DNA of 64,000 bases, from contig JAZJZX010000013.1 in NCBI GenBank assembly GCA_040389445.1, forward strand, positions 186,001-250,000. The letters run 5' to 3'. Source of the DNA: UBA5189 sp040389445 (lineage in GTDB: Bacteria > Chloroflexota > Limnocylindria > Limnocylindrales > CSP1-4). Position 1 is the stretch's first letter. Each line of letters opens with the position of its first letter. The notes beneath the pieces were generated by a model. That model worked only from the letters and a program-made list of their open reading frames with translations. It made no database searches and had not been told where the DNA came from. Positions 9,102 through 18,000 of this stretch are shown piece by piece. Both the position numbers and the translations under genes were made by a program.

Positions 9102-9799
9102 GCGGTTCGATCGTGTCGGCCGGACAGCGCGCACGCGTGCGAGCGCTCGCGGAACCCATCGCCCGCGGCTTCGGCCGGCTTGGGCTGACGCCGAACCACC
9201 TGACGTTCATCGGGTTCGGGATCGCGGTCGGCGCGGGCATCGCCGCGGCTCAGCAGGCCTGGCTCGCGGCCGGAATCCTCGTCCTGTCCGGCGGCGTCTT
9301 CGACCTGTTCGATGGCGCCCTGGCTCGCGCGACCGGCCGGGTCAGCAGGATCGGCGCCTTCTACGACTCGGTCTTCGACCGCTGGGGCGAGGGTGTCGTC
9401 TACGTCGGCATCGCCTGGGGCTCCGTCGACGTCGGCTTCGGCGCTGGCGCCGTCCTGGCCACGGCAGCCCTGGCTTCGGCGGTCATGGTCAGCTATGCCC
9501 GCGCAAAGTCGGAGAGCCTCGGCTTTACGCGCGGCAGTCGAATGGCGAGCGTCGGGCTCATGCCTCGAGAAGTGCGATTGGCCGTGCTTACCCTCGGGCT
9601 TGTGCTGGCACCGACCTTGCTGTACGAGGCGCTCCCGCCGGGCTACGCCTGCGGAGGTCCATGCGACCTTCAGGGCGGAACCCTGACCCTTGCGCTGGTC
9701 GCCATCACCATCGGCGCCACCATCACCACCATTCAGCGCATCCTTCATGTTCGCGCCCAGGCTCGGGAGGCCGACGGGGCGCTACCGCCACCTTCGTAG
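9098..9799 (+). CDS. CDP-alcohol phosphatidyltransferase, probably phosphatidylinositol (phosphate) synthase
   Basis: This 233-residue membrane enzyme contains the full CDP-alcohol phosphotransferase signature: DLFDGALARATGRVSRIGAF then YDSVFDR (about residues 70-97), supplying the four metal-binding aspartates and the GxxAR arginine. The family transfers a phosphatidyl group from CDP-diacylglycerol to an alcohol. The next gene makes inositol-3-phosphate and later genes resemble mycobacterial PIM enzymes. The acceptor is therefore inferred to be inositol phosphate, as in actinobacterial PgsA1. The GTG start overlaps the ArsR stop; the upstream open frame is not part of the protein. Confidence 0.85.
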   Translation: MSGSIVSAGQRARVRALAEPIARGFGRLGLTPNHLTFIGFGIAVGAGIAAAQQAWLAAGILVLSGGVFDLFDGALARATGRVSRIGAFYDSVFDRWGEGVVYVGIAWGSVDVGFGAGAVLATAALASAVMVSYARAKSESLGFTRGSRMASVGLMPREVRLAVLTLGLVLAPTLLYEALPPGYACGGPCDLQGGTLTLALVAITIGATITTIQRILHVRAQAREADGALPPPS

Positions 9800-9856
9800 A
9801 CCGCCCATCCATCGACCACCAACCCATCCAGGCCCATCGAGGAACAGGAGCAGGCA

Positions 9857-11092
9857 GTGAGCACCAGCAACGGCAAGAACGGCAGCAACGGCACCCAGGC
9901 AGGTACCTGGGCCGGCGCGAAGCGCAAGGACGGCAAGATCCGAGTCGCGATCGTCGGCGTCGGGAACTGCGCGAGCAGCCTCGTCCAGGGCCGCTACTAC
10001 TACGAGAACGCCAAGGCCGGCGATTTCGTCCCGGGCCTGATGCACGTCGAGCTCGGCGGGTATCACGTCAAGGACATCGAGTTCGTGGCGGCGTTCGACG
10101 TCGACAAGAACAAGGTCGGCAAGGACGTCTCCGAGGCGATCTATGTGAAGCCGAACAACACGTTCGTCTTCCAGCAGGTCCCGCCCATGGGCGTCAAGGT
10201 CGAGCGAGGGATGACCCACGACGGGCTCGGCAAGTACCTCAGCCAGATCATCGAGAAGGCCCCCGGGCCGACGGCCGACATCGTCGGCATCCTCAAGGAG
10301 CGCGAGGTCGACGTCATGGTCTCCTACCTCCCGGTCGGGAGCGAGGAAGCCACCAAGTGGTACGTGGAGCAGGCCCTCAAGGCCGGCGTCGCGTTCGTCA
10401 ACGCCATCCCGGTGTTCATCGGCCGCGAGCCGTACTGGCAGCGTCGATTCGCGGAGGCCGGTCTGCCGGTCATCGGCGACGACATCAAGAGCCAGGTCGG
10501 CGCCACCATCAGCCATCGCGTGCTGACCCGCCTGTTCATGGATCGCGGCGTGCGCCTCGATCGGACCTACCAGCTGAACTTCGGCGGCAACACCGACTTC
10601 CTGAACATGCTCGAGCGCGAGCGCCTCGAGTCCAAGAAGATCAGCAAGACCAACGCCGTCACGTCCATGCTCGACTACGAGATGGACCCGGACGACGTCC
10701 ACGTCGGCCCGAGCGACCACGTGCCGTGGCTCCTCGACCGCAAATGGTGCTACATCCGCATGGAGGGCACGACCTTCGGCGACGTGCCCCTCAACGCGGA
10801 ACTCAAGCTGGAGGTCTGGGACAGCCCCAACAGCGCCGGCGTCATTACCGACGCCATCCGCTGCCTGAAGCTGGGTCTGGATCGCGGGCTCACCGGCACG
10901 CTCGTCGCGCCGTCGAGTTACTTCATGAAGAGCCCGCCCCAGCAGATCCACGACGACATCGCGTTCAACCGCGTCGAAGCGTTCATCCGCGGCGACGACA
11001 ACGAGACGCTTGTTGGAACCGAGGTGCCGACGGTCCGCAAGCTCCGAAAGATGGCCGGATCGAAGGCGAAGGTCGCCGCCGCGGCGAAGTGA
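9857..11092 (+). CDS. ino1: Inositol-3-phosphate synthase
   Basis: The 411-residue enzyme converts glucose-6-phosphate to 1L-myo-inositol-3-phosphate with bound NAD. The dinucleotide loop IVGVGNCASSLVQG is at about residues 32-45. Conserved family blocks include SYLPVGSEEATKWYVEQAL, IGDDIKSQVGAT, LNFGGNTDFLNM and KSPPQQIHDD, the pattern of bacterial/archaeal (mycobacterial-type) enzymes. N- and C-terminal tails make it slightly longer than the mycobacterial protein. A GTG start with AGGAACAGGAG upstream is used, and the stop overlaps the following acyltransferase start (GTGA). It supplies the inositol head group for the lipid pathway encoded around it. Confidence 0.93.
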   Translation: MSTSNGKNGSNGTQAGTWAGAKRKDGKIRVAIVGVGNCASSLVQGRYYYENAKAGDFVPGLMHVELGGYHVKDIEFVAAFDVDKNKVGKDVSEAIYVKPNNTFVFQQVPPMGVKVERGMTHDGLGKYLSQIIEKAPGPTADIVGILKEREVDVMVSYLPVGSEEATKWYVEQALKAGVAFVNAIPVFIGREPYWQRRFAEAGLPVIGDDIKSQVGATISHRVLTRLFMDRGVRLDRTYQLNFGGNTDFLNMLERERLESKKISKTNAVTSMLDYEMDPDDVHVGPSDHVPWLLDRKWCYIRMEGTTFGDVPLNAELKLEVWDSPNSAGVITDAIRCLKLGLDRGLTGTLVAPSSYFMKSPPQQIHDDIAFNRVEAFIRGDDNETLVGTEVPTVRKLRKMAGSKAKVAAAAK

Positions 11093-12078
11093 CGGATCGG
11101 GAGCAACGGCTGGAGGCGCCGCATCGGCGGCTCCAGCCGGGTTCGCCCGTGTTCGAGCGGGCGGTCGTCACGGGATACAAGGCCTTTGCCTGGCTGATCT
11201 CGCACCTGCCGCCGGCGCTTCCGCGCGTGGTGCTGGCCCGAGGTGCCCAGCTCTCCTACCTGCTCTGGCCGACCAAGCGTCGCTGGTCGAACGCAAACTT
11301 CGGCCACGTCCTCAGCCTCTCGCCAAGCCACCCTCGCGTGTGGCGGACCGCCCTCCACGCCTATGGCGCGTACGGCCGCTACGTCGTCGAGCTGGCCCGC
11401 CTGCCCAAGCTCGCCCGCGAGCATGCCGACAAGCTCGTCCCCGGGTCGAACCTGGACGGAATCCACCAGATCTGGAGCGAATCGGAAGGAGGGCTGATCT
11501 TCACCTTCGGGCATGTCGGCAACGCCGAGGCGGCGGCCGCAGGGGTCGCGTCACGCGGCTGGCCGATCAGCGTGGTTGCCGACGATTCGGCGTTTCCCGG
11601 CCTGTTCGAGGAGTTCCGGCGCACCCGCGAGCAGTGGGGTGTTCACGTGATCCCGTGGCGCAATCTCCGGGAGATCTACACGGTCCTGCGCCGTCGAGAG
11701 ATGCTCGCCCTGCTGATCGACTGGGGATATCGTCCCGATGGAATCCCGGTCCGGTTGTTCGACGCCTGGACCACGCTGCCGGCCGGCCCGGCCACCCTGG
11801 CGGCAAAGACCGGTTCGCGAATCCTGCCGATCACCATCCGTCGCAACCCGGACGGACGGACGTTCTCGATCTCGTGGGCAGCGCCGATCACGGTCGGGTC
11901 GGTCAATCCGGCCGATCTCCAGCGCGCGACCCAGCTGATGGCCGATGCCTTTGCCGCCACCATCGCGCCGGAACCCGCCCAGTGGTACTCGTTCAAGCCA
12001 ATCTGGCCGGCCACGCCCGCCGAACGCGAGGCACTTGCCGTCCGCGCCGCCGACATGCTCGCCGGAGGACCAGGGTGA
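11089..12078 (+). CDS. HtrB/PatA-like lysophospholipid acyltransferase (first copy)
   Basis: The 329-residue protein belongs to the LpxL/HtrB/PatA acyltransferase family. Its catalytic HxxxxE motif is FGHVGNAEAA at about residues 143-152, preceded by the usual helical region with a possible amphipathic membrane anchor. A second conserved block is LALLIDWGY with downstream GPATLAAKTGSRILP. Mycobacterial PatA, in the same gene neighbourhood order, acylates phosphatidylinositol mannosides; lipid A genes are absent here, so a PIM-like acceptor is inferred. The GTG overlaps the ino1 stop by 4 bases. The frame is open far upstream only as an ino1 shadow. Confidence 0.82.
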   Translation: MTDREQRLEAPHRRLQPGSPVFERAVVTGYKAFAWLISHLPPALPRVVLARGAQLSYLLWPTKRRWSNANFGHVLSLSPSHPRVWRTALHAYGAYGRYVVELARLPKLAREHADKLVPGSNLDGIHQIWSESEGGLIFTFGHVGNAEAAAAGVASRGWPISVVADDSAFPGLFEEFRRTREQWGVHVIPWRNLREIYTVLRRREMLALLIDWGYRPDGIPVRLFDAWTTLPAGPATLAAKTGSRILPITIRRNPDGRTFSISWAAPITVGSVNPADLQRATQLMADAFAATIAPEPAQWYSFKPIWPATPAEREALAVRAADMLAGGPG

Positions 12079-13082
12079 CTGATCCCGTCGAGGAGGCACC
12101 GATTCGCGCCACGACCGGACAGCGCCTGCGCGCGAGCCTTGTGGCGGGTGCCGCACGCCTCCTGGTGATCCTTCCGGAGGGCCCGATCAACGCCCTGGGC
12201 ACCGCCGCCGGTGAACTCTGGTACCGGCTCGCGCCGGCTCGCGCGGCCCGCGCCCGGCGCAACCTGCGGCGGGTTGCCGAGCACCTCCGATCCCGCGGTC
12301 TCGGCGGCAGGATCATCCGGGCTGCGGCGACCGACGATCGGGTGCTCGAGGGTGTCGTCCGGTCCGCCTTCGGCCAGGCCGTGCGCTATTACCTGGACAT
12401 GGCCCGGCTGCCGGGGCGAAGCGCCCAGGACCTGGAGCGTCGTCTGCTCGTCGAGACACCGGACACGGTCGCTGCGGCCTTTGGGGCGCCCGGGCCCATG
12501 GTCTTCGTCTCCATGCACTTCGGAGCGGTCGAGTATCCCGCCCTGTTCGCCGTGGCACGGACGGGTCGCCACGTGACCGCTCCGATGGAGACCCTGGAGG
12601 ATCCGGCGCTCCAGGCCTGGATCGCGCGGACTCGCGGCTCGGTGGGGGTCGACATCGTCGCCCTCCGCGATGCGCGCCGGGCTCTCACCCAGGCCCTGGC
12701 CGAAGGCGGCGTGGTGGGCATGGTTGCGGATCGCAATGTCGCCGGCGGCACCGTCGACGTCCCGTTCTTCGGCGCCACGGCGCCGCTTCCGATGGGCCCC
12801 GGGCTGCTCGCCATGGAGCACGGCCTGCCGATCTGGGTTGCGGCGGTGCGGCGATCCGCCGGCGGACGCTATCGCGGCCAGCTTCGTCGGGTCGACATTC
12901 CGGCCGGCGGTACGCGCCGGGCGCGCCTGACCGCGGCCATGACCGGAGTCGCCGTGGCGATGGAGGAATCGATCGCCGAGGCACCCGACCAGTGGTGGTC
13001 CGTGTTCGCGCCGATCTGGCCGGATCTCGACCCGGAGGCCCGGACGGGCAGCGGGCGACTCGAGCCCGGGGCGCCACGATGA
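12075..13082 (+). CDS. HtrB/PatA-like lysophospholipid acyltransferase (second copy)
   Basis: The 335-residue paralogue of the preceding gene carries the catalytic HxxxxE in SMHFGAVEYPAL at about residues 146-157. The family blocks VVGMVADRN and VPFFGATAPLPMGPGLLA follow, the latter shaping the acyl/acceptor pocket. Overlap GTGA with the upstream acyltransferase and ATGA with the downstream PHP gene show tight coupling. Two adjacent paralogues suggest sequential acylation of two positions of one glycolipid, but that division of labour is inference. Typical location is the inner face of the cytoplasmic membrane. Confidence 0.82.
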   Translation: MTDPVEEAPIRATTGQRLRASLVAGAARLLVILPEGPINALGTAAGELWYRLAPARAARARRNLRRVAEHLRSRGLGGRIIRAAATDDRVLEGVVRSAFGQAVRYYLDMARLPGRSAQDLERRLLVETPDTVAAAFGAPGPMVFVSMHFGAVEYPALFAVARTGRHVTAPMETLEDPALQAWIARTRGSVGVDIVALRDARRALTQALAEGGVVGMVADRNVAGGTVDVPFFGATAPLPMGPGLLAMEHGLPIWVAAVRRSAGGRYRGQLRRVDIPAGGTRRARLTAAMTGVAVAMEESIAEAPDQWWSVFAPIWPDLDPEARTGSGRLEPGAPR

Positions 13083-13870
13083 CCGAACGCCTCGGACGAG
13101 CCGATCTGCACATCCACACGCTGGCCTCGGACGGTACGGCCGGTGTCATCGACATCCTCGAGCACGTCGAGCGGAACACGGATCTCGACGTGATCGCCAT
13201 CACCGATCATGAACGCATCGACGCGGCTCGCGCCGCCCAGGTCATCGCCCGGGATCGCGGGTTTCGGTTCGAGGTGATCATCGGCGAGGAGATCTCGACC
13301 CTCGGCGGACATCTGCTGGCACTGTGGATCGAGGAGGCCGTCAGGCCGCTCCGGTCCATGCGCAGCACGATCGCCGCCATTCACGACCAGGGTGGCATCG
13401 CCGTCCCGGCTCATCCGCTGGTGCCGTACCCGCTGTGTGCCCAGGGCTTCGTCCTGCGCCGGCTCCTCGCCGACGAACGGCGCTATCGCCCGGACGCTCT
13501 CGAGACCTTCAATCCCACCACGCTCGGGCGACCGTGGCACGATCGGGTGGTCCGGTTCGCAGACGAGTTCGGCCTCGCGAAGATCGGCAACTCGGACGCT
13601 CATGCGCTCGAGGCGATCGGATCCGGATACACCACCTTCCCGGGCCGGACGGGCACGGATCTCCGGGCGGCGATCGAGGCGCGAACCACGCATCAGCACG
13701 GATCGTTTCACGGCACCACGGCGCAGCTCGGCACGTTCCAGGCCCAGCTGCGCAAGTACGGGCGGGACGCGCGCGCGAACATCGGGGGACGGATCCGCCG
13801 AGACGGATCGCGACGGGACCTCGGGTACCCCGCTGCTGGAGAGACGCCGTCGCACCGGGTCGATTCATGA
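13079..13870 (+). CDS. PHP-domain metal-dependent phosphoesterase
   Basis: The 263-residue protein starts with ADLHIHTLASDGT (about residues 8-20), the first PHP motif. It continues with AITDHERID (second motif), IIGEEISTLGG, AHPLVPYP and GNSDAH, together giving the histidine/aspartate metal cluster of PHP hydrolases. Members hydrolyse phosphate esters such as nucleoside bisphosphates or histidinol phosphate. Being wedged between acyltransferase and glycosyltransferase genes with start/stop overlaps on both sides, it may dephosphorylate a lipid intermediate. A phosphatidylinositol-phosphate would fit; this is speculative. Confidence 0.85.
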   Translation: MTERLGRADLHIHTLASDGTAGVIDILEHVERNTDLDVIAITDHERIDAARAAQVIARDRGFRFEVIIGEEISTLGGHLLALWIEEAVRPLRSMRSTIAAIHDQGGIAVPAHPLVPYPLCAQGFVLRRLLADERRYRPDALETFNPTTLGRPWHDRVVRFADEFGLAKIGNSDAHALEAIGSGYTTFPGRTGTDLRAAIEARTTHQHGSFHGTTAQLGTFQAQLRKYGRDARANIGGRIRRDGSRRDLGYPAAGETPSHRVDS

Positions 13871-15054
13871 AGATCGGACTGGTCACGCCATATGTCTACC
13901 CGCTTCCGGGCGGGGTCAACCAGCACGTCCGCTACCTGTACGAGAACCTCCGGCTGCGTGGTCACGACGTCCGGATCATCACCAGCTCGCATGGGCTCCA
14001 GCGCGCTTCCGAGGGCGATGTCATCCGGATCGGGAAGGGGTTCTCGATGCCGGCCAACGGCTCCGTGGGCACGATCACGGTCTCGCCCCGCTACCTGTCC
14101 CAGGTGCGCGAGGTCCTCGAGCGCGAGCAGTTCGACCTGCTCCATTTCCACGAGCCCTTCGTGCCGTTCCTGTCGCTCATCGTGCTTCGCCTGTCGACGA
14201 GCGTGAATGTCGCGACCTTCCACGCCTACGGCGGCTTCTCGGCGGCCTATGAATTCGGCTCGAAGACCATGGGCTCGTATGCCGATCGCCTGCACGGCCG
14301 GATCGCGGTCTCGGCCGCCGCGCGCCACTTCATCGACCGCTTCTTCCCCGGCGACTACAAGGTGATCCCGAACGGCGTGGACATCGCACGCTTCCAGCGG
14401 GCCGTCCCCATCGCCCGATGGCAGGACGGGACGCGGAACATCCTGTTCGTCGGTCGGTTCGAATCTCGCAAGGGCCTGCTCGACCTCCTGCGCGCCTACC
14501 GAATTCTGCGCAAGACCGGCTGTCCCTGTCGGCTCCTGGTGGTTGGCGGCGGCCCGCAGGAGCGCGAGGCCAGACGCTACGTGATGACGAGGCGCCTCGG
14601 CGGCGTGGAGTTCCTCGGGCGGGTTCCGGACGAGGAGCGCGACGCGTTGTTCAAGACCGCCGACGTGTACGTCTCCCCGGCGACGGGGCGGGAATCGTTC
14701 GGCATCGTCCTGCTTGAGGCGATGGCCGCCGGGACGGCGATCGTGTGCAGTGATATCCACGGCTACAAGGGCGTGGTTCGCCGCGATCGCGATGCGCTCC
14801 TGGTTCCGCCTCGGGATCCAAAGGCACTCGCGGGGGCGATCGGACGCCTCGTCCACGACGGCGAGCTCCGGGCCCGCATGACGGAGTCCGGGATCGAACG
14901 GGCGAATGCGTTCAGCTGGGAGCGCGTCACGGGAAAGGTCGAGGACTACTACGGGTTCGTGATCCGGCGCCTCGCCGCGCAGGGGGCACTTCCCGCAGGG
15001 TTCCACGCCGAGGTTCCAACCGTGACGACAGCGAGCCGGAGAGCCGGCGGCTAG
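13867..15054 (+). CDS. GT4-family glycosyltransferase, PimA-like
   Basis: The 395-residue enzyme has the GT-B fold of family 4. The N-terminal acceptor loop reads IGLVTPYVYPLPGGVNQHV (about residues 3-21), close to the GGV loop of mycobacterial PimA, and LHFHEPF lies near 90-97. The donor-side E-x7-E motif is ESFGIVLLEA (about 278-287), preceded by VGRFESRKG. PimA transfers mannose to phosphatidylinositol at the cytoplasmic membrane face, which fits the upstream inositol-lipid genes. The exact sugar is inferred. The ATG overlaps the PHP gene stop. Its stop codon overlaps that of the convergent giant membrane gene. Confidence 0.85.
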   Translation: MKIGLVTPYVYPLPGGVNQHVRYLYENLRLRGHDVRIITSSHGLQRASEGDVIRIGKGFSMPANGSVGTITVSPRYLSQVREVLEREQFDLLHFHEPFVPFLSLIVLRLSTSVNVATFHAYGGFSAAYEFGSKTMGSYADRLHGRIAVSAAARHFIDRFFPGDYKVIPNGVDIARFQRAVPIARWQDGTRNILFVGRFESRKGLLDLLRAYRILRKTGCPCRLLVVGGGPQEREARRYVMTRRLGGVEFLGRVPDEERDALFKTADVYVSPATGRESFGIVLLEAMAAGTAIVCSDIHGYKGVVRRDRDALLVPPRDPKALAGAIGRLVHDGELRARMTESGIERANAFSWERVTGKVEDYYGFVIRRLAAQGALPAGFHAEVPTVTTASRRAGG

Positions 15055-18000
15055 GAGCCTCCGTCGGGCGGGCGCGGTCCTCCGTCACCTGCATGTCCGT
15101 CCTGCTGGCCCGTCCGGCCGGTCACGGCGACGCCCTCCCGAATCGAGGGTGGAACACCCGTCTCGCCGGGCCCCGCCTGGAGCTCGTTCGTTTCGACGCG
15201 ATCGACCAGGGTCTCGTCGGCAAGGGCCACCCGCCAGACCCAGGCGGCATACCCCACGATCACCACCACGGCCGCCAGCGCGAGGAGCAGCAGGGCCGGC
15301 TGGAAGCCGAACAGGCTCGGCCCGGGGCCGCTCCGATCCACGGTGCTGACCGGGAACTGGAATGGGTATACGTAGGTCGGCAGGATGCCCTGATACGCAT
15401 TCGAGAGGGCGGCGGGCAACGGCAGCGCGGCGATGTTCGGGTACCAGAGCACGAACCAGCCCGCCATCGCGACCAGGAGTCCGGCGACGAATCGTCGTGC
15501 GTCGCGCGCCGTGGCCACGAATGCAGCGAGCGGGAGCAAGGCGATGGTCACGATCAGCGCGATGGGCTCGACCGGAATGTTCGTGGACTTCACGATCGGC
15601 GTGTCATCCAGGAACGCCGACGCCGCCACGAACCCGAGGCTGATCCCGATCGCAGCGAGGACCGCGTTCCGCATCCTCGTCCTGAGCGGCGTGTCGTCCT
15701 CGGACGCCTCGTTCGCCAGCGACAGCAGGAGTCGCACCAGGATCAGCACGCCGACCCCGACCACGATCGCGATGGCCGCCGCCCGCCCGCTCAGCAGGAA
15801 GTCGGGGATGAGGGTCGGGCACGCCTGCGATCCTGGGTTGACACGCTCGACCCCCACGAACGCGCAGAGCGGCCGATGGAACAGCCAGAGGGTCGTCGGT
15901 GCGATGACCGCTACGGCACCGGCCAGACGGACCAGGAGCCACGTTCGACGCGACGCCCCGTGCCACAACTCGGCCAGGAAGTAGGCGAGGGCGAGGAACA
16001 GGAACGGCAGGCTCGTGTAGTAGTGGTATTGGAAGGCCGCGCGATCGATGCGCGACCAGGCGAGCCATTGGAATGCGAAGGCGACGGCCACCAGGGCGAG
16101 GGCCGGGCTCCGTCGTACGAAGGCCTGCCACGCGGCAAAGGCCATCGCGGGGATCCCGAGCCACCAGGCCACCAGGTTGCCGGCGTCGTAGACCGCGGCT
16201 GCCGTGCCGCCGGCGAACCCCTTCTGGTAGAACCAGACCGGCTTGAAATCGAAGGCCCAGGCCCACCAGGGCGACGACGCGGCGTGCGGCGAGCTCAGGT
16301 TGTTGTGGTAGCGGTACATCTGCTGGGTCAGGTCCCAGAGCGTCTGGCCCTGGTTCCCGGGCGGCCAGTTGGTCAGGATCCGGTGATCCTCGACGAGGGC
16401 CCACGGGATGTACGAGACGACGTAGAGCGCCACCGGGATCGCCACGAGAGAGACGAGCGTCCAGAGCATCGGCAACCCGAACGATGCGCCCGGGCGGAGC
16501 CAGCCCTCCGGCGCGGGCGCCGGCGCCGGCAGGAATCGGGCGGGATCCTCCGGTCCCGGAGCCGCGGCGCGCGGTCCGAACCCCCACCGGCCGATCAGCG
16601 CCACGATCGTGAACGCCGCCGCACTCGCCGCTATCAGGGCGAATGCCACTTCCTGGGCACTGACCGCGATCGGGCCGAGCACGACGCGCCGACCGGCCAC
16701 CCCGAGTGCGATCGCCCCTCCCAGCACGATGAGGCCGAGGACTGCCGGTCCCCAGACCAGGAGTCGCTCCTCCTCGTCGGTCCAGGCAATCGGATGGAGG
16801 ACATTGGCGGTGGCCGCCACGAGCGTCAGGCCGATCATCAGGCTGATGAACAGGAAGTTGCCGCCGCCCTGACCGGCCGGCACGGACAGGGCCAGATATC
16901 CCAGCACGGTTGTGGCCAGCACGAGGCCACCGATGAGCAGCAATCGGCCGAGCGCGCTCCTGGCGAGAACCAGGACGCCCAGCGCGCCGATCGCGTAGAC
17001 GGCCACCCATTTCGAGGCGAGCGCGAATCCCAGGGCCACGCCGATCAGCGGCATGACGAGCCAGAAGGCCAGCCACCGACGCCTGGAGCCGCCCGACCTC
17101 CAGATCGAGGCGAACAGCAGGTAGGCCGCGACGATCCCGAGCCCGACGTAGGCGTCGTTCATGCCGATCCGGCTTTGGGCGAAGAGCATGCCGTCCACGG
17201 CCACGATGAACGCCAGGAAGATCGCGACTTCCCGGCGCCGGAAGAGGAGCCGCGCCAGGAGATACAGGAGGACGGCCATCGCGACGCCCGCAAGGACGCC
17301 CGGCAGTCGCCACGCGTAGGCATGCTGACCGACGTCCACCGAGGCCGTGGACCCGGCCGCGGAGAACGCGAGGAGCTGCTCGCGGTCCGATGACGGGTAG
17401 CGCTGGTTGGCGTCAAGAATCAGCGCGGTCGGCGCGAACGGAAGCGCGGCGTCGGCGTATACGGCACGCGAGTGCGGCTCGATGACATAGACCGTCGGCT
17501 GACCCGTGTCCGGTCGGCTCCCGAGCACGTGCACCATCTGGGTCGCGAGGTCGTAGCCGACCCACCCGGCGGCCGCACCGGGCAGCTTGAAGGTGGTGTC
17601 GAGCGATGGGGTCCCACCTGATCCGGGAGCGTTCACGGTCGCGACCCGGGGCCCATCGTCGGCCTGATAGGAAACGTACAGGCGGTCCTTGTCGAGATCC
17701 GTCGTGAAGGCCATGCCGCTCGGCGGACCGGCGAGAGGAATGGTCGTGGGCACCTTGGCGCTGGCCGTGTCGAGGAAGGCGACCCCGGCCGGTGTTGCGA
17801 GCGCGACCGATCCCGTGCCCGCCTCGGCAATCGCCGAGACGCGGCCCACGGCGGCGCGGCCGACTTCGACCGCCGAGGCTGCGTCGAGGACGACGGCGGT
17901 ATTCATGGTCGTCTCGGGCGCGCTCACCGAATCGGTGGACGCCGCCACGACGGCCACGACCGTTGCGCCATCGGGCGTCACCTGCAGGAACTCGATCTGC

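Noticed and set aside
9661..11088. Long in-frame extension upstream of the first acyltransferase
   Set aside because: It is an alternate-frame shadow of the CDP-alcohol phosphotransferase and inositol-phosphate synthase genes; protein homology begins only at the GTG at 11089.
11089..13082. Acyltransferase pair as lipid A late acyltransferases
   Set aside because: No lpx genes or outer-membrane genes are seen, and neighbouring genes concern inositol lipids, so a PatA-like role is preferred.
15093..17393. Plus-strand open frames opposite the giant membrane protein
   Set aside because: High-GC antisense shadows, rich in Arg/Gly/Asp/Pro with no domain; the minus-strand frame has membrane helices and motifs.
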